Shown piece after piece: positions 25,688-34,205 of a stretch of 64,000 nucleotides of DNA. This DNA comes from Rhodococcus rhodnii (GTDB taxonomy: Bacteria > Actinomycetota > Actinomycetes > Mycobacteriales > Pseudonocardiaceae). The position numbers and the translations under genes were made by a program. Location of the stretch: contig JOAA01000013.1 of the NCBI GenBank assembly GCA_000720375.1, forward strand, positions 62,001 to 126,000, in the 5' to 3' direction. Within the stretch, counting starts at the first letter, position 1. The number at the start of each line of letters is the position of its first letter. The notes below the pieces were generated by a model. The model was not told the DNA's origin. It ran no database searches and was given only the letters and a program-made list of their open reading frames with translations.

Positions 25688-26559
25688 ACATCGTGGTGCT
25701 GCGAGCGCTGGGAATGGGCGATCTCCTCACCGCTGTTCCCGCGCTGCGGGCACTGCGGCGCGCCTTTCCGTCGGCGACCGTGACACTCGCGGCTCCCGCG
25801 TGGCTGTCCGATGTGGTGGATCGGATCGAGGCCGTGGACCGCCTGCTGCCCACCGAGGGCCTGGTGCCGATCGACTGGGCAGGGCCCGCCCCGGACCTCG
25901 CGGTCAATCTGCATGGCCGCGGGCCGCAAAGCACCGAGTTGTTGCAGGCGCTGCGGCCCAAACGGCTTGTCACACATGACACATGGGATGACGACCAGCA
26001 TGAGGTGGACCGCTGGTGCCGGTTGCTGGAGCGCCACGGCATTCCGGCCGACCCAGACGACCTGAGGCTGGGTACGACAGACCACAGTGGACCGACCGTG
26101 GTACACCCCGGCGCCAGCCACGGTGCCCGGCTGTGGCCGGCACGACGTTTCGCGCAACTGGTCCACGCGCTCGGACCGGACGTGGTGGTGACCGGCAGTG
26201 CGGCGGAGGCAGAACGGGTTGAGGCCGTCGCGCAGGGCGTACCGACCCGTATTGGCGGCGACCTAAGTGGCCTGTTGGACCTCGTCGCCAATGCCCGAAT
26301 GGTGATCTGCGGCGACACGGGCGTGGCACATGTCGCGACGGCGTACGGGACGCCGTCGGTCGTGCTCTTCGGCCCGGTCCCACCTGCTTGGTGGGGGCCA
26401 CGTGCCGGACCGCACAAAGCCTTGTGGCACGGACGGCACGGCGACACGTTCGCCGACCGGACCGATCCCGGGCTGATGGAGATCTCGGTGGCCGAGGTGC
26501 TTGCCGCCGTGGCCGAGCTACGAACGCAAGGAGGTGGACCGTGGCAGCACGTCGGATAG
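25684..26559 (+). CDS. Glycosyltransferase family 9 (heptosyltransferase-like)
   Basis: A 291-residue GT-B enzyme of the ADP-heptose:LPS heptosyltransferase family: LRALGMGDLLTAVPALRAL at the N-terminus, VHPGASHGARLWPARRFA in the middle and GDTGVAHVATAYGTPSVVLF in the nucleotide-binding part. GT9 enzymes use ADP-heptose in Gram-negative LPS; here the heptose genes of the minus-strand arm could supply it. It starts at the ATGA overlap with the GT2 gene. Its end overlaps the start of the UDP-glucose dehydrogenase gene by 19 bases. Confidence 0.9.
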   Translation: MNIVVLRALGMGDLLTAVPALRALRRAFPSATVTLAAPAWLSDVVDRIEAVDRLLPTEGLVPIDWAGPAPDLAVNLHGRGPQSTELLQALRPKRLVTHDTWDDDQHEVDRWCRLLERHGIPADPDDLRLGTTDHSGPTVVHPGASHGARLWPARRFAQLVHALGPDVVVTGSAAEAERVEAVAQGVPTRIGGDLSGLLDLVANARMVICGDTGVAHVATAYGTPSVVLFGPVPPAWWGPRAGPHKALWHGRHGDTFADRTDPGLMEISVAEVLAAVAELRTQGGGPWQHVG

Positions 26560-27836
26560 CAGTCATGGGCGCGGGCTATGTCGGATTGACCACCGCGGCC
26601 TGCTTCGCACACCTGGGCCACCAGGTGACCTGCGTGGACGTCGACGCCAAACGGGTGGCGGCACTGTCGGAGGCCGAAGTGGACCAGCATGAGCCGCGCC
26701 TGGCGGAGCTCGTCGAGGAAAGCCTGCGGACGGGACGGCTGCGGTTCGTGGTCGGCGTCCCGGCAAATCTGTCCGATGTGGACTTTCTCTTCCTCGCCGT
26801 TCCCACGCCGACCGGCGAAAGCGGCGCGGCGGATCTGAGTGCCGTGGCCGACGTGCTCACGCGAACACGGGAACGCTTGCCTGCCGGCTGTGTCGTGGTG
26901 ATCAAGTCCACCGTCCCGGTGGGTACGACAATGCGCGTGACGAACCTGCTGGCGCGCCGAGATGTGACTGTGGTCGCCAATCCGGAGTTCCTGCGTGAAG
27001 GACACGCTGTGGAGGATTTCCTGCACCCACAGCGCATTGTCGTCGGTTCGGAGGACGAGGCGTCTGCCCTGCGGGTCCTGTCGCTGTACGCCGGAACTGA
27101 CGCGCCCACTGTGATCACCGGCAGCGCCAGCGCAGAGCTGGTGAAATACGCCAGCAACTGTTTCCTGGCGATGAAACTGTCCTACGTGAACACGCTGGCC
27201 GAGTTGTGTGAGCAGGCGGGCGCCGACATCGAGGACGTCACCGCGGGGATGCGGCTGGACGAACGGATCGGCGCCGCGTTCCTTGACCCGGGTCCGGGCT
27301 GGGGCGGATCCTGTCTGCCGAAGGACACCAAGGCGTTGTTGTCCACATCAGACACACTGGACGTGGATTTTCCGTTGCTGCGCGCCGCGATAGACACGAA
27401 CACCCATCAGGTGCGCCGGGTTGCGGGCAAAGTCCGTGACGCCGTCGGCGGTTCACTCCGCGGTGTGCGGATCGGCGTACTGGGACTCACTTTCAAGGCA
27501 GGCACGGACGACCTGCGGGACTCCCCGGCATTGGCCGTGGCGGAACTGCTGGCGGCTGAGGGTGCCGAACTGACCGGATACGACCCGTGCGTACCGGAAG
27601 GCGCGTCGCCGGGCCCCGTTCGAGTGGTGGACACGCCGCAGCGGGCCGCGCGGGACGCCTCGGCGATCGTGGTGCTGACTGAGTGGCCTGAGTTCGCGGC
27701 CTTGGACTGGACCCAGATGGCCGGGCAGGTCCGTCATCCGGTGGTCGTCGACTCCCGGGACCTGCTGCCCGCGGAGAAAGTCCAGGCGGCGGGCTTCCGG
27801 CTGATCGCCACCGGCAAGCCGGACACCGGCACCTGA
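26541..27836 (+). CDS. UDP-glucose/GDP-mannose 6-dehydrogenase family protein, probable UDP-glucose dehydrogenase
   Basis: A 431-residue three-domain dehydrogenase. The NAD-binding motif is GAGYVGLTTA near 9-18, NPEFLREGHAVEDFLHPQR lies in the middle, and the catalytic Cys is C258 in GGSCLPKDTKAL. It oxidises UDP-glucose twice to UDP-glucuronate, the likely precursor for the UXS-like enzyme five genes upstream. The GTG at 26541 is chosen because GGAGG lies six bases before it and the domain begins there; it lies inside the end of the GT9 gene. Its TGA stop is the first unit of an 8-bp tandem repeat. Confidence 0.9.
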   Translation: MAARRIAVMGAGYVGLTTAACFAHLGHQVTCVDVDAKRVAALSEAEVDQHEPRLAELVEESLRTGRLRFVVGVPANLSDVDFLFLAVPTPTGESGAADLSAVADVLTRTRERLPAGCVVVIKSTVPVGTTMRVTNLLARRDVTVVANPEFLREGHAVEDFLHPQRIVVGSEDEASALRVLSLYAGTDAPTVITGSASAELVKYASNCFLAMKLSYVNTLAELCEQAGADIEDVTAGMRLDERIGAAFLDPGPGWGGSCLPKDTKALLSTSDTLDVDFPLLRAAIDTNTHQVRRVAGKVRDAVGGSLRGVRIGVLGLTFKAGTDDLRDSPALAVAELLAAEGAELTGYDPCVPEGASPGPVRVVDTPQRAARDASAIVVLTEWPEFAALDWTQMAGQVRHPVVVDSRDLLPAEKVQAAGFRLIATGKPDTGT

Positions 27837-27871
27837 AAGACTGAAAGACTGAAAGACTGAAAGACTGAAAG
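27834..27871. repeat. 8-bp tandem repeat starting at the stop codon
   Basis: Four perfect TGAAAGAC units and a partial fifth (TGAAAG) begin exactly at the TGA stop of the UDP-glucose dehydrogenase gene. Copy-number change by slippage would leave the protein unchanged, since the first unit already stops translation, but would move the downstream terminator. Confidence 0.92.
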
Positions 27872-27872
27872 C

Positions 27873-27908
27873 CGGTCCGGTGCCGCACCAGAGCAGCGCA
27901 CCGGACCG
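27873..27908. terminator. Bidirectional stem-loop terminator
   Basis: Perfect 11-bp arms (CGGTCCGGTGC / GCACCGGACCG) with a 14-base loop lie between the end of the plus-strand sugar arm and the stop of the DUF4383 gene on the other strand. The left side is preceded by A-rich repeat sequence, so it fits termination of both transcripts. Confidence 0.8.
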
Positions 27909-27927
27909 ACGTCTTTGTGACTGAGCC

Positions 27928-28368
27928 TTACGGCCTGCGGGTCAAGCCACGGCCCAGCGCGACCCCAAGCCCGATCATCCCGATCGCCAGCACCAGGTGC
28001 AGCCAGTTGTCCGCGTCGTTGACCGGCACGAAGTTGGCGTCACTGGTCGCGTCGATCAGCAAGCCGTATATCCAGAGAATGAGGTACACGACCCCGCCGC
28101 CGATGAGGAACGCGCGTGCGCCGCCTGCGGTGCGTGCCATGGCCACTCCTGCTACTCCGAAGGCCAGATGCACGAGGTTGTGCAGGATCGACACGTTGAA
28201 CACGCCGAGCAACATCGCGCCCGACTGGTGCCCGGCGAACTCGAGCAGGTCGTAGTTCGTTGTCACGCCGGGGATGAAGCCGGCGATCCCGACTAGCAGG
28301 AACACCGCGCCGACGATCAGCGAGGCCTTCTGGACGGGCGTCCGTACTGAATGCTCTACCTGGGCCAT
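27928..28368 (-). CDS. DUF4383 membrane protein
   Basis: About 146 residues with four transmembrane segments. The family pattern is visible: FLLVGIAGFIPGVT in the first span, then HNLVHLAFGVAGVAMA in the second, and NWLHLVLAIGMIGLGVALG at the end. Function unknown; common in actinobacteria and often stress-linked. The ATG at 28368 has GGGAG seven bases before it and is preferred to the ATG five codons earlier. Divergent from the broken FUSC gene. Confidence 0.85.
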   Translation of the reverse strand: MAQVEHSVRTPVQKASLIVGAVFLLVGIAGFIPGVTTNYDLLEFAGHQSGAMLLGVFNVSILHNLVHLAFGVAGVAMARTAGGARAFLIGGGVVYLILWIYGLLIDATSDANFVPVNDADNWLHLVLAIGMIGLGVALGRGLTRRP

Positions 28369-28480
28369 GACAATCTCCCTCACCTAATGTGCCCCTAGGC
28401 TCCGGCTACCCTCGGTGAATTCGGGCAAACGACCCGGAAGTCCCGGATTTGGCCGTGATCGAACGGGTATCCGGACCCGG

Positions 28481-29580
28481 ATGGCTGATCATGTCTGGAG
28501 ACGGTTCCCGCTCGCGCCACTGAAGTGGCTCAACCGCGCCGTGCGCGCCGCCGGGCCCGAGCGCGCGGCCCTCGTCCAAGCGGTCAAAGCAGCGTTGGCC
28601 GCCGTGCTGGCCTGGCTGGCCGCCGCACAGTTGTTTGAACTGCCGCAACCGTTTCTGGCGCCGTGGGCAGCGGTGTTCATCGTGGAGGCGACGGTCTATC
28701 GGTCGTTGCGCTCCGCAGGACAGCAAGTCGCCGCGGTGGGTATCGCGGTGTTGCTCGCGGCGGTGGTCGATGCGCTCGTGCCCTGGCAGGTGCTGGGCAT
28801 GGCAATCGCGGTACTTGCCGGTCTGCTCATCGGCCAGGGACGCTGGTTCGGTGACAGCGGGCCATGGATCGGAATCACCGCGCTGCTGCTCATCACGTGG
28901 GGCACGGTTACGCAGAGCGCACTTCTGGTCGACCGTCTGATCGAGACACTGCTCGGTGTCGCGATCGGCCTCGCGGTGAACGCACTGGTGTTCCCGCCGA
29001 TGTACGGCGCCCGTGCGCAACAGGCGACCAGGCTGCTCGCGTCGGACATGGCCGAGTTGCTCGAGGAGATGGCCGAGGCGCTGCGCGGCGACCTCCCGCC
29101 CGACCAGGCGGACAAGTGGGCGCGCCGGGCCAGCAGCGCGCTGGTCCTGGTGCGCCAGGCCGAGCACTCGATCGAGCTGAATCGGGAAAGCCGCCGGCTG
29201 AACCTGCGTCAGTCGGTGTTCGTGTTCCGGACTCCGTACGACGAGCGCAGGGCGATCCTGTGCGGGTTGCGTGACGCCCTGGCCCCACATCGCTGAAATC
29301 GCCCAGACACTGCGCACCACAACTGACCGGACAGGTCCGTTCGAGTCTCCCGACCAGTCGTCCCTCGAAGCGTTCGCCGCGTTGCTGGAGCGGATGGCCG
29401 CCGTGGTGCGGCTGCGGGCAGAGGGGGAAGGCTCACGGGAGGAGTTCGAGTCCGTCCTCGCTTCAGACGCGCGAAGCACTGCACGACATCGGCGATCGCC
29501 TGCAGGACACGTACTCGTTCGGCCTGGCCGGCATGATCCTGCCCGCCCGGCATGCCCTGCGTGAACTAACCGCCGCGTGA
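28481..29580 (+). pseudogene. FUSC-family membrane protein gene with two frameshifts
   Basis: The first frame (from 28481) gives a fusaric-acid-resistance-like protein with six hydrophobic spans and a cytoplasmic helical part, ending early at CGLRDALAPHR near 29296. The helix continues in the next frame with WPHIAEIAQTLRTTTDRTG through REEFESVL near 29460, and again in the third frame with TREALHDIGDRLQDTYSFG to LRELTAA and a TGA at 29580. Each switch equals one extra base or two lost. All three parts read as one coiled C-terminal domain. Either the gene is recently broken, or there are two assembly errors; the intact product would have exported aromatic or similar compounds. Confidence 0.7.
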
Positions 29581-29590
29581 CCTGGCGTAG

Positions 29591-29608
29591 AGCGGGTATC
29601 CACCCGCT
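29591..29608. promoter_or_regulatory. Inverted repeat touching the aldehyde dehydrogenase start codon
   Basis: Perfect 7-bp arms AGCGGGT and ACCCGCT around a four-base loop end directly at the ATG at 29609. No ribosome-binding site is visible between them. It could be an operator over the start of a leaderless transcript or a hairpin that controls translation. Confidence 0.5.
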
Positions 29609-30985
29609 ATGACTGATGTCCTCGTGTCACCTCGATCGATGCAGATCGTCAGCCCGATACACGGCGACGTCATCGGCTCCTTGCCGATCGCCACGTCGCA
29701 GGAAGCAACCGGCAGCGTGCTACGTGCGCGCCGGGTGGCGCGTGACTGGGCTAGAACACCGGCGGCGGCCCGGGCCGAGCGGTTGCACGCGGCTGCGGCC
29801 GAGCTTCGGGAACGTGCGGGCGAATTGGCTGTGCTGAACGAAGCGGAGACAGGCCGGGTGTGCGCCGAGGCGGAGGAAGGCGCCCTGGCCGGCGCGGCAA
29901 CGCTGACGCAGTACGCGGAACTCGGGCCGGTTCACCGTGGCCGCAGCCTGCTTGGCGAATGGTCCTCGACTGACTTGATGGTGCCGGAGCCGCGGGGCGT
30001 CGTAGTCGCGCTGACGCCGTGGAACGACCCGGTGGCAGTGTCGTGCGGCTTGCTGGGCGCCGCCTTGGTGACGGGCAACGTCGTGATCCACAAGCCGAGC
30101 GAACGAGCCCCGCAGACCGGCCTGCTGCTGGACGAGATCCTGCAGCGGCACCTGCCGCCGGACGTGCTGATCACGCTGGTCGGCGACGGCGAGGTCGGCG
30201 CTGTCCTGGTGCGTGACGAACACATCGACGTGGTCGCACACGTCGGCTCGACGGCGACCGGACGTTCGATCGCCCGGTCGGTCCGGCCAGGAGCCAAGGT
30301 GCTGCTGGAAAACGGCGGCAACGATCCACTTCTGGTCGATGCGGACGTCGATCCGGAGTGGGCCGCGGCACAGGCTGCCGTGGGCGCTTTCACCAACTGC
30401 GGCCAGATCTGCACCTCGGTCGAACGGATTTACGTTCATCAGGCCATTGCGACTCCGTTCCTGGGCGCTTTGCTGGATGAGGCGAAGAAACGATGCGACA
30501 TCGCGCCGTTGGTGGACCGACGTCAGCGCGAGCACGTCCACGCTCATGTGTGTGACGCGGTGGACCGTGGCGGCGAGTTGTTGATCGGGGGAGTGGTCCC
30601 GGACGGCCCAGGCGCGTACTACCCGGCGACCGTACTGAACGGGTGCACGCCCGACATGCGGGTGATGACCGAGGAGACCTTCGGGCCGGTCGCGCCGGTG
30701 ACCGTGGTGAACGATTTCAACGAGGGACTGTCACTGGCCATGAGCGGTGAATACGGGCTCGCGGCGACCGTGCTGACCGGTTCGATGCGGCACGCGCAGC
30801 AGGCGTGGCGCGAACTGCACGTCGGAACGGTGAAGATCAACGCCGTGTTCGGCGGAGCGCCGGGCGGCGCGGCCCAGCCAAGGGGAGCCAGCGGGACCGG
30901 CTTCGGATACGGCCCGGAACTGCTCGACGAGTTCACCACCACCAAGGTCGTCCACATCGGACTGCCGGAGCCTCGGGTGATGTGA
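29609..30985 (+). CDS. Aldehyde dehydrogenase family protein
   Basis: A 458-residue NAD(P)-dependent aldehyde dehydrogenase. It has the catalytic C268 in TNCGQICTSVERIYV, the general base E234 in LLENGGNDPLLV, the oxyanion Asn in TPWNDPVAVS and HKPSERAPQTG for cofactor binding. It oxidises an aldehyde to its acid; the substrate is unknown. It is a little short compared with the usual 480-500 residues but all motifs are present. No ribosome site is seen; instead an inverted repeat touches the ATG. It is followed after 54 bases by the hemerythrin-like gene. Confidence 0.9.
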   Translation: MTDVLVSPRSMQIVSPIHGDVIGSLPIATSQEATGSVLRARRVARDWARTPAAARAERLHAAAAELRERAGELAVLNEAETGRVCAEAEEGALAGAATLTQYAELGPVHRGRSLLGEWSSTDLMVPEPRGVVVALTPWNDPVAVSCGLLGAALVTGNVVIHKPSERAPQTGLLLDEILQRHLPPDVLITLVGDGEVGAVLVRDEHIDVVAHVGSTATGRSIARSVRPGAKVLLENGGNDPLLVDADVDPEWAAAQAAVGAFTNCGQICTSVERIYVHQAIATPFLGALLDEAKKRCDIAPLVDRRQREHVHAHVCDAVDRGGELLIGGVVPDGPGAYYPATVLNGCTPDMRVMTEETFGPVAPVTVVNDFNEGLSLAMSGEYGLAATVLTGSMRHAQQAWRELHVGTVKINAVFGGAPGGAAQPRGASGTGFGYGPELLDEFTTTKVVHIGLPEPRVM

Positions 30986-31039
30986 GAGCAGGCCGAGGGT
31001 GGGTAGTCCGTCTTGGGGAAACCGAGTTGAAGGAGGCCC

Positions 31040-31597
31040 ATGACTGACAGGCGACAAGACGAGAACGTCATCGCGTTGCTGGAGCGCCAGCACGTCGAGA
31101 TCCGCACGCTGTTCGGGATTGTCGAAGGCGCGACGGGGGATGAGCGCAGGGACGCCTTTCACGAGCTCGTCCGGCTGCTCGCGGTGCACGAGACGGCAGA
31201 AGAGGAAGTGGTGCACCCCGAGGTCCGCACCATTCCCGGCGGTGATGTCGTCGTGGACGCCCGCGTCGGGGAAGAGCACCGCGCCAAGGAGTTGCTGTCG
31301 ACGTTGTACGACATGGGGCCGGAGGCGGAAGGCTTCGACATCCTTTTCGCGGAGCTGAAAGCGGACGTACTCGCGCACGCGGGACACGAGGAACGCGAAG
31401 AGTTCCCGTTGCTGCGCAAGGCCCATGACGAGGACAGGCTGCGTTCGATGGCCGGTGCGGTCCGGGCAGCCGAGATGATCGCACCGACCCGGCCGCACCC
31501 CGGCGTGGAGAGTCCCGCGGCGAACCTCCTGCTGGGGCCGCCGTTGGCGATCATGGACCGGGCCAGGGACGCGATCCGGTCGGTGTTCAAGCGGTAG
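31040..31597 (+). CDS. Hemerythrin HHE-domain protein
   Basis: A 185-residue protein with an N-terminal four-helix HHE domain (about 8-130). Likely iron ligands include H18 (LLERQHVEIR), H50 and E54 (AVHETAEEE), H80 (GEEHRAKE) and H113/H116 (AHAGHEERE). Such proteins bind oxygen, nitric oxide or sense iron and redox state. The C-terminal 50 residues are a less conserved tail. A clear GAAGGAGG ribosome site precedes the ATG. Its last 11 bases overlap the end of the opposite-strand heptose adenylyltransferase gene. Confidence 0.88.
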   Translation: MTDRRQDENVIALLERQHVEIRTLFGIVEGATGDERRDAFHELVRLLAVHETAEEEVVHPEVRTIPGGDVVVDARVGEEHRAKELLSTLYDMGPEAEGFDILFAELKADVLAHAGHEEREEFPLLRKAHDEDRLRSMAGAVRAAEMIAPTRPHPGVESPAANLLLGPPLAIMDRARDAIRSVFKR

Positions 31598-32066
31598 TGC
31601 TGGAGCGGATGCGGTCGATCACGGCGGTGGTCGACTGGTCGGAGACGTAGTCCAGGACGTGCACCGCACCGCCGAACGAGTGCACGACTGGCGTCTCCGG
31701 CAGCATCTCCGGTGTGTAGTCGCCGCCTTTGGCGTACACATCGGGTGTCAGCAACGTGATCAGCGCCAGCGGGGTGTCCTCGCCGAACTGGGTCACGTGG
31801 TCCACGCATTCCAGCGCCGCGAGTACCGCCGCGCGGTCGTCGACCGTGTTGACCGGCCGGTCGGGACCTTTGAGGCGACGGACACTCGCGTCGTCGTTGA
31901 CCGCGACGATCAACACGTCACCCAGCCGTTTCGCCTGCTCGAGATACGAGACGTGGCCGCGGTGCAGGACGTCGAAACAGCCGTTGGTGAACACGATGCG
32001 CCGGCCTGCCCGCCGGTGCGCGGCCACGATGCGGGCAAGCTGGGAACGGGAAACCGTCACGGCCAT
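31587..32066 (-). CDS. hldE2: D-glycero-beta-D-manno-heptose 1-phosphate adenylyltransferase (HldE C-terminal type)
   Basis: A 159-residue nucleotidyltransferase with FTNGCFDVLHRGHVSYL (H35-x-G-H38) and YAKGGDY, matching the cytidylyltransferase-like half of RfaE/HldE. It would join heptose 1-phosphate and ATP to ADP-D-glycero-beta-D-manno-heptose. In Gram-negatives this half is often fused to the kinase; here it is a separate gene, divided from the kinase gene by an SDR. It is the last gene of the eight-gene minus-strand operon and overlaps the SDR gene by 10 bases. Confidence 0.88.
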   Translation of the reverse strand: MAVTVSRSQLARIVAAHRRAGRRIVFTNGCFDVLHRGHVSYLEQAKRLGDVLIVAVNDDASVRRLKGPDRPVNTVDDRAAVLAALECVDHVTQFGEDTPLALITLLTPDVYAKGGDYTPEMLPETPVVHSFGGAVHVLDYVSDQSTTAVIDRIRSSTTA

Positions 32067-32737
32067 GACGGCTCACCGGACGCGCAGGTGACCAGTTCCC
32101 GGATTTCACAGCCGGCCGGCTGGCTCAGCGCGAACAGGACCGTCGCGGCCACGTTCTCCGGCGGATTGAGCTCGGACATATCGGCGGGCTTGTATTTCTC
32201 GTCACGGCCGTCGAAGAAGTGGGTCTGCATGCCGCCGGGCACAAGCAGCGTGACTCCGACTTTCCCCGCGGTTTCCGCGGCCAGTGCGCGGGTGAACCCG
32301 ACGATGCCGAACTTCGACGCGCAGTAGGCCGTGGCTTCCGGCAACGCCCGCAGGCCCAATGTGGACGCTACAGTCACCACCCGGCCACTGGACTGCTCCA
32401 GGTACGGCAGCGCGGCACGGACCACAGCCACTGTGCCGAGAAGATTGACCTGGATGACCCGTTCCCAGTCTGCTGTGGACACATCGGACAACGTGCCGCA
32501 GCTGTCGATGCCCGCAGCGGTCACGACCGCGTCCAAGCCGCCATGCCGTTGTGCCGCCTCGACAGTCGCGGCCTCAGCGGCAGCGCTGTCGGAGAGGTCC
32601 ACAGGCAGGAAGTCTGTGACGTGAGTCGTCGGTGACGCCTTGTCCAGCACGATGGCCTGGCCGCCGTCGGCCATCACGGCCGAGGCCACGGCTGCTCCCA
32701 GACCGGACGCACCTCCGGTGATCAGGACTGTGCTCAT
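32057..32737 (-). CDS. Short-chain dehydrogenase/reductase inside the heptose operon
   Basis: A 226-residue classical SDR: cofactor motif GGASGLGAAV near 8-17, a catalytic Y-x-x-x-K in ATAYCASKFG, and a Ser upstream. It is not of the extended type used by HldD, the ADP-heptose 6-epimerase. Position between the two separated HldE halves suggests it reduces or oxidises a heptose or glycan intermediate; that is inference. The ATG at 32737 has GGAGAGCG upstream and overlaps the kinase gene's stop by four bases. Confidence 0.86.
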   Translation of the reverse strand: MSTVLITGGASGLGAAVASAVMADGGQAIVLDKASPTTHVTDFLPVDLSDSAAAEAATVEAAQRHGGLDAVVTAAGIDSCGTLSDVSTADWERVIQVNLLGTVAVVRAALPYLEQSSGRVVTVASTLGLRALPEATAYCASKFGIVGFTRALAAETAGKVGVTLLVPGGMQTHFFDGRDEKYKPADMSELNPPENVAATVLFALSQPAGCEIRELVTCASGEPSWP

Positions 32738-33615
32738 GAACGCTCTCCTTCCCGTAGCGTGTGCCTGTCGAACGCCGCCGCTCCACCAGCGGCCAGGAAC
32801 CTGCTGGCCGCGTCCACACCGGACCACACGGCGACTTCGCTGCTGGCGCCGGACATCAGCCGTACCGCGACCGTCGCTGCGAAACAGTCTCCAGCGCCGC
32901 ACGGATCAGCAACCTGTACTCGTGGCGTGGGAATCGTGACCAGGTCACGTCCGCACGCCAGGACCGCTCCACGCGCACCCATCGTGACCGCGACGGCCTC
33001 GGCCTGCCATCGAGCCCGCAGCAGTTCGGCGGCCTCGGTGGGATCGTCCGAACCGCTGGCCGCACGTGCCTCCCCGGTGTTCGGGGTGACCATTCGGGCG
33101 CCCAGGACCGGTTCTGGGCCGCGGGGATGGGGATCCCACACGATCGGTGTCCGCGAAGCGATCCGGCCGAGGAGAGCACGCAGCCGCTCATCCCGGGCAA
33201 GGCCTCTGCCGTAGTCGGACACGAGCACCGCGTCAGCAGTCTTGACGGCATCCAGCATCTCGTCGGTGACAACAGGATCGCCGCGTCCGCCACGATCGAC
33301 ACGCATCAGCGACTGGCCGGCCGCACGCAGCCTTGTCTTGACGGGCGTAGCGGCCCAGCTCGGACCAGCCACGAACGGCAAGTCGCCCAGCACTTTACGC
33401 AGACGGTCACCGTCGGCGTCGTCCGCGATCGCGGTGACCAGCGTGACATCCAACCCGTCGGCCGAGGCCAAAGCGGCAGCCAGACCGGCCCCGCCAGGCC
33501 GGACGACCTCGTTCTCCAAGTCGAGCACGGGAACCGGTGCGTCCGGGCACAACCGTGTGGCGGAACCGATCAGATCGATGTCGAGCAACGTGTCACCGAC
33601 CACGACCAGGCTCAT
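32734..33615 (-). CDS. hldE1: D-beta-D-heptose 7-phosphate kinase (HldE N-terminal type, PfkB family)
   Basis: A 293-residue PfkB-family sugar kinase: VGDTLLDIDLIG at the start, RPGGAGLAAALASADG as the substrate loop, and the catalytic DPCGAGDCFAA near the end. These agree with the kinase half of RfaE/HldE, which phosphorylates D-glycero-D-manno-heptose 7-phosphate at C1. It overlaps gmhA upstream and the SDR downstream by four bases each. A generic sugar kinase is possible, but gmhA, gmhB and the adenylyltransferase in the same operon make the heptose role very likely. Confidence 0.87.
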   Translation of the reverse strand: MSLVVVGDTLLDIDLIGSATRLCPDAPVPVLDLENEVVRPGGAGLAAALASADGLDVTLVTAIADDADGDRLRKVLGDLPFVAGPSWAATPVKTRLRAAGQSLMRVDRGGRGDPVVTDEMLDAVKTADAVLVSDYGRGLARDERLRALLGRIASRTPIVWDPHPRGPEPVLGARMVTPNTGEARAASGSDDPTEAAELLRARWQAEAVAVTMGARGAVLACGRDLVTIPTPRVQVADPCGAGDCFAATVAVRLMSGASSEVAVWSGVDAASRFLAAGGAAAFDRHTLREGERS

Positions 33616-34205
33616 GACGCCCTCCGCTCAACGTTCACACCAGACGGTCGCGGGATGGCCGCCTCGAACGCCTCGCACAGCATGTGCACCGCGATCAGCT
33701 GGGCCTCCTGCACAGTGCATGTACGTCCTGGCAGGAGAAGAGCCTCGTCGGCAAGGTCAGCCAACGGGTTGGCGTGTGCTCCTGTCATCGCCCAGACGCT
33801 CATGCCTTGGCGTGCGCCCGCCTTGGCCGCTCGCAACAGGTTCTCGCTCCTGCCCGAAGTGGACAACAACACCAGGATGTCCTGCGGTTGGCCGTGTGCG
33901 ACCACCTGGCGGGCGAAGACCTCTTCGTAGCTGTAGTCGTTGCTGATCGCCGTGACGCTGGAACTCTCGGCGCACAGGGCGATCGCCGAAAACGGGCGGC
34001 GATCCAGGTCGTAGCGGCCGACCAGCTCGGCCGTCAGGTGCTGGGCCTCGGCGGCGGATCCGCCGTTGCCCGCGGCGAGCAACCGGGCTCCGCCGGGTAG
34101 CCGATCGGCCATCACGCGTCCCCAACGCAACAATGTGTTGGCCTGGCTGCGAAGCGCGGACAGCGTCTCGCTCAACGCGTTGACATGGTTGTGGACCGGG
34201 TTCAC
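33612..34205 (-). CDS. gmhA: Phosphoheptose isomerase (sedoheptulose 7-phosphate isomerase)
   Basis: A 197-residue SIS-domain protein: LAAGNGGSAAEAQHLTAEL, LLSTSGRSENLLRAA and CTVQEAQLIAVHMLCE are typical of GmhA. It converts sedoheptulose 7-phosphate to D-glycero-D-manno-heptose 7-phosphate, the first step of heptose synthesis. The GTG at 34205 is chosen for its AAGGAGGG ribosome site and four-base overlap with the upstream glycosyltransferase stop; the open frame runs further back without family resemblance. Confidence 0.9.
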   Translation of the reverse strand: MNPVHNHVNALSETLSALRSQANTLLRWGRVMADRLPGGARLLAAGNGGSAAEAQHLTAELVGRYDLDRRPFSAIALCAESSSVTAISNDYSYEEVFARQVVAHGQPQDILVLLSTSGRSENLLRAAKAGARQGMSVWAMTGAHANPLADLADEALLLPGRTCTVQEAQLIAVHMLCEAFEAAIPRPSGVNVERRAS

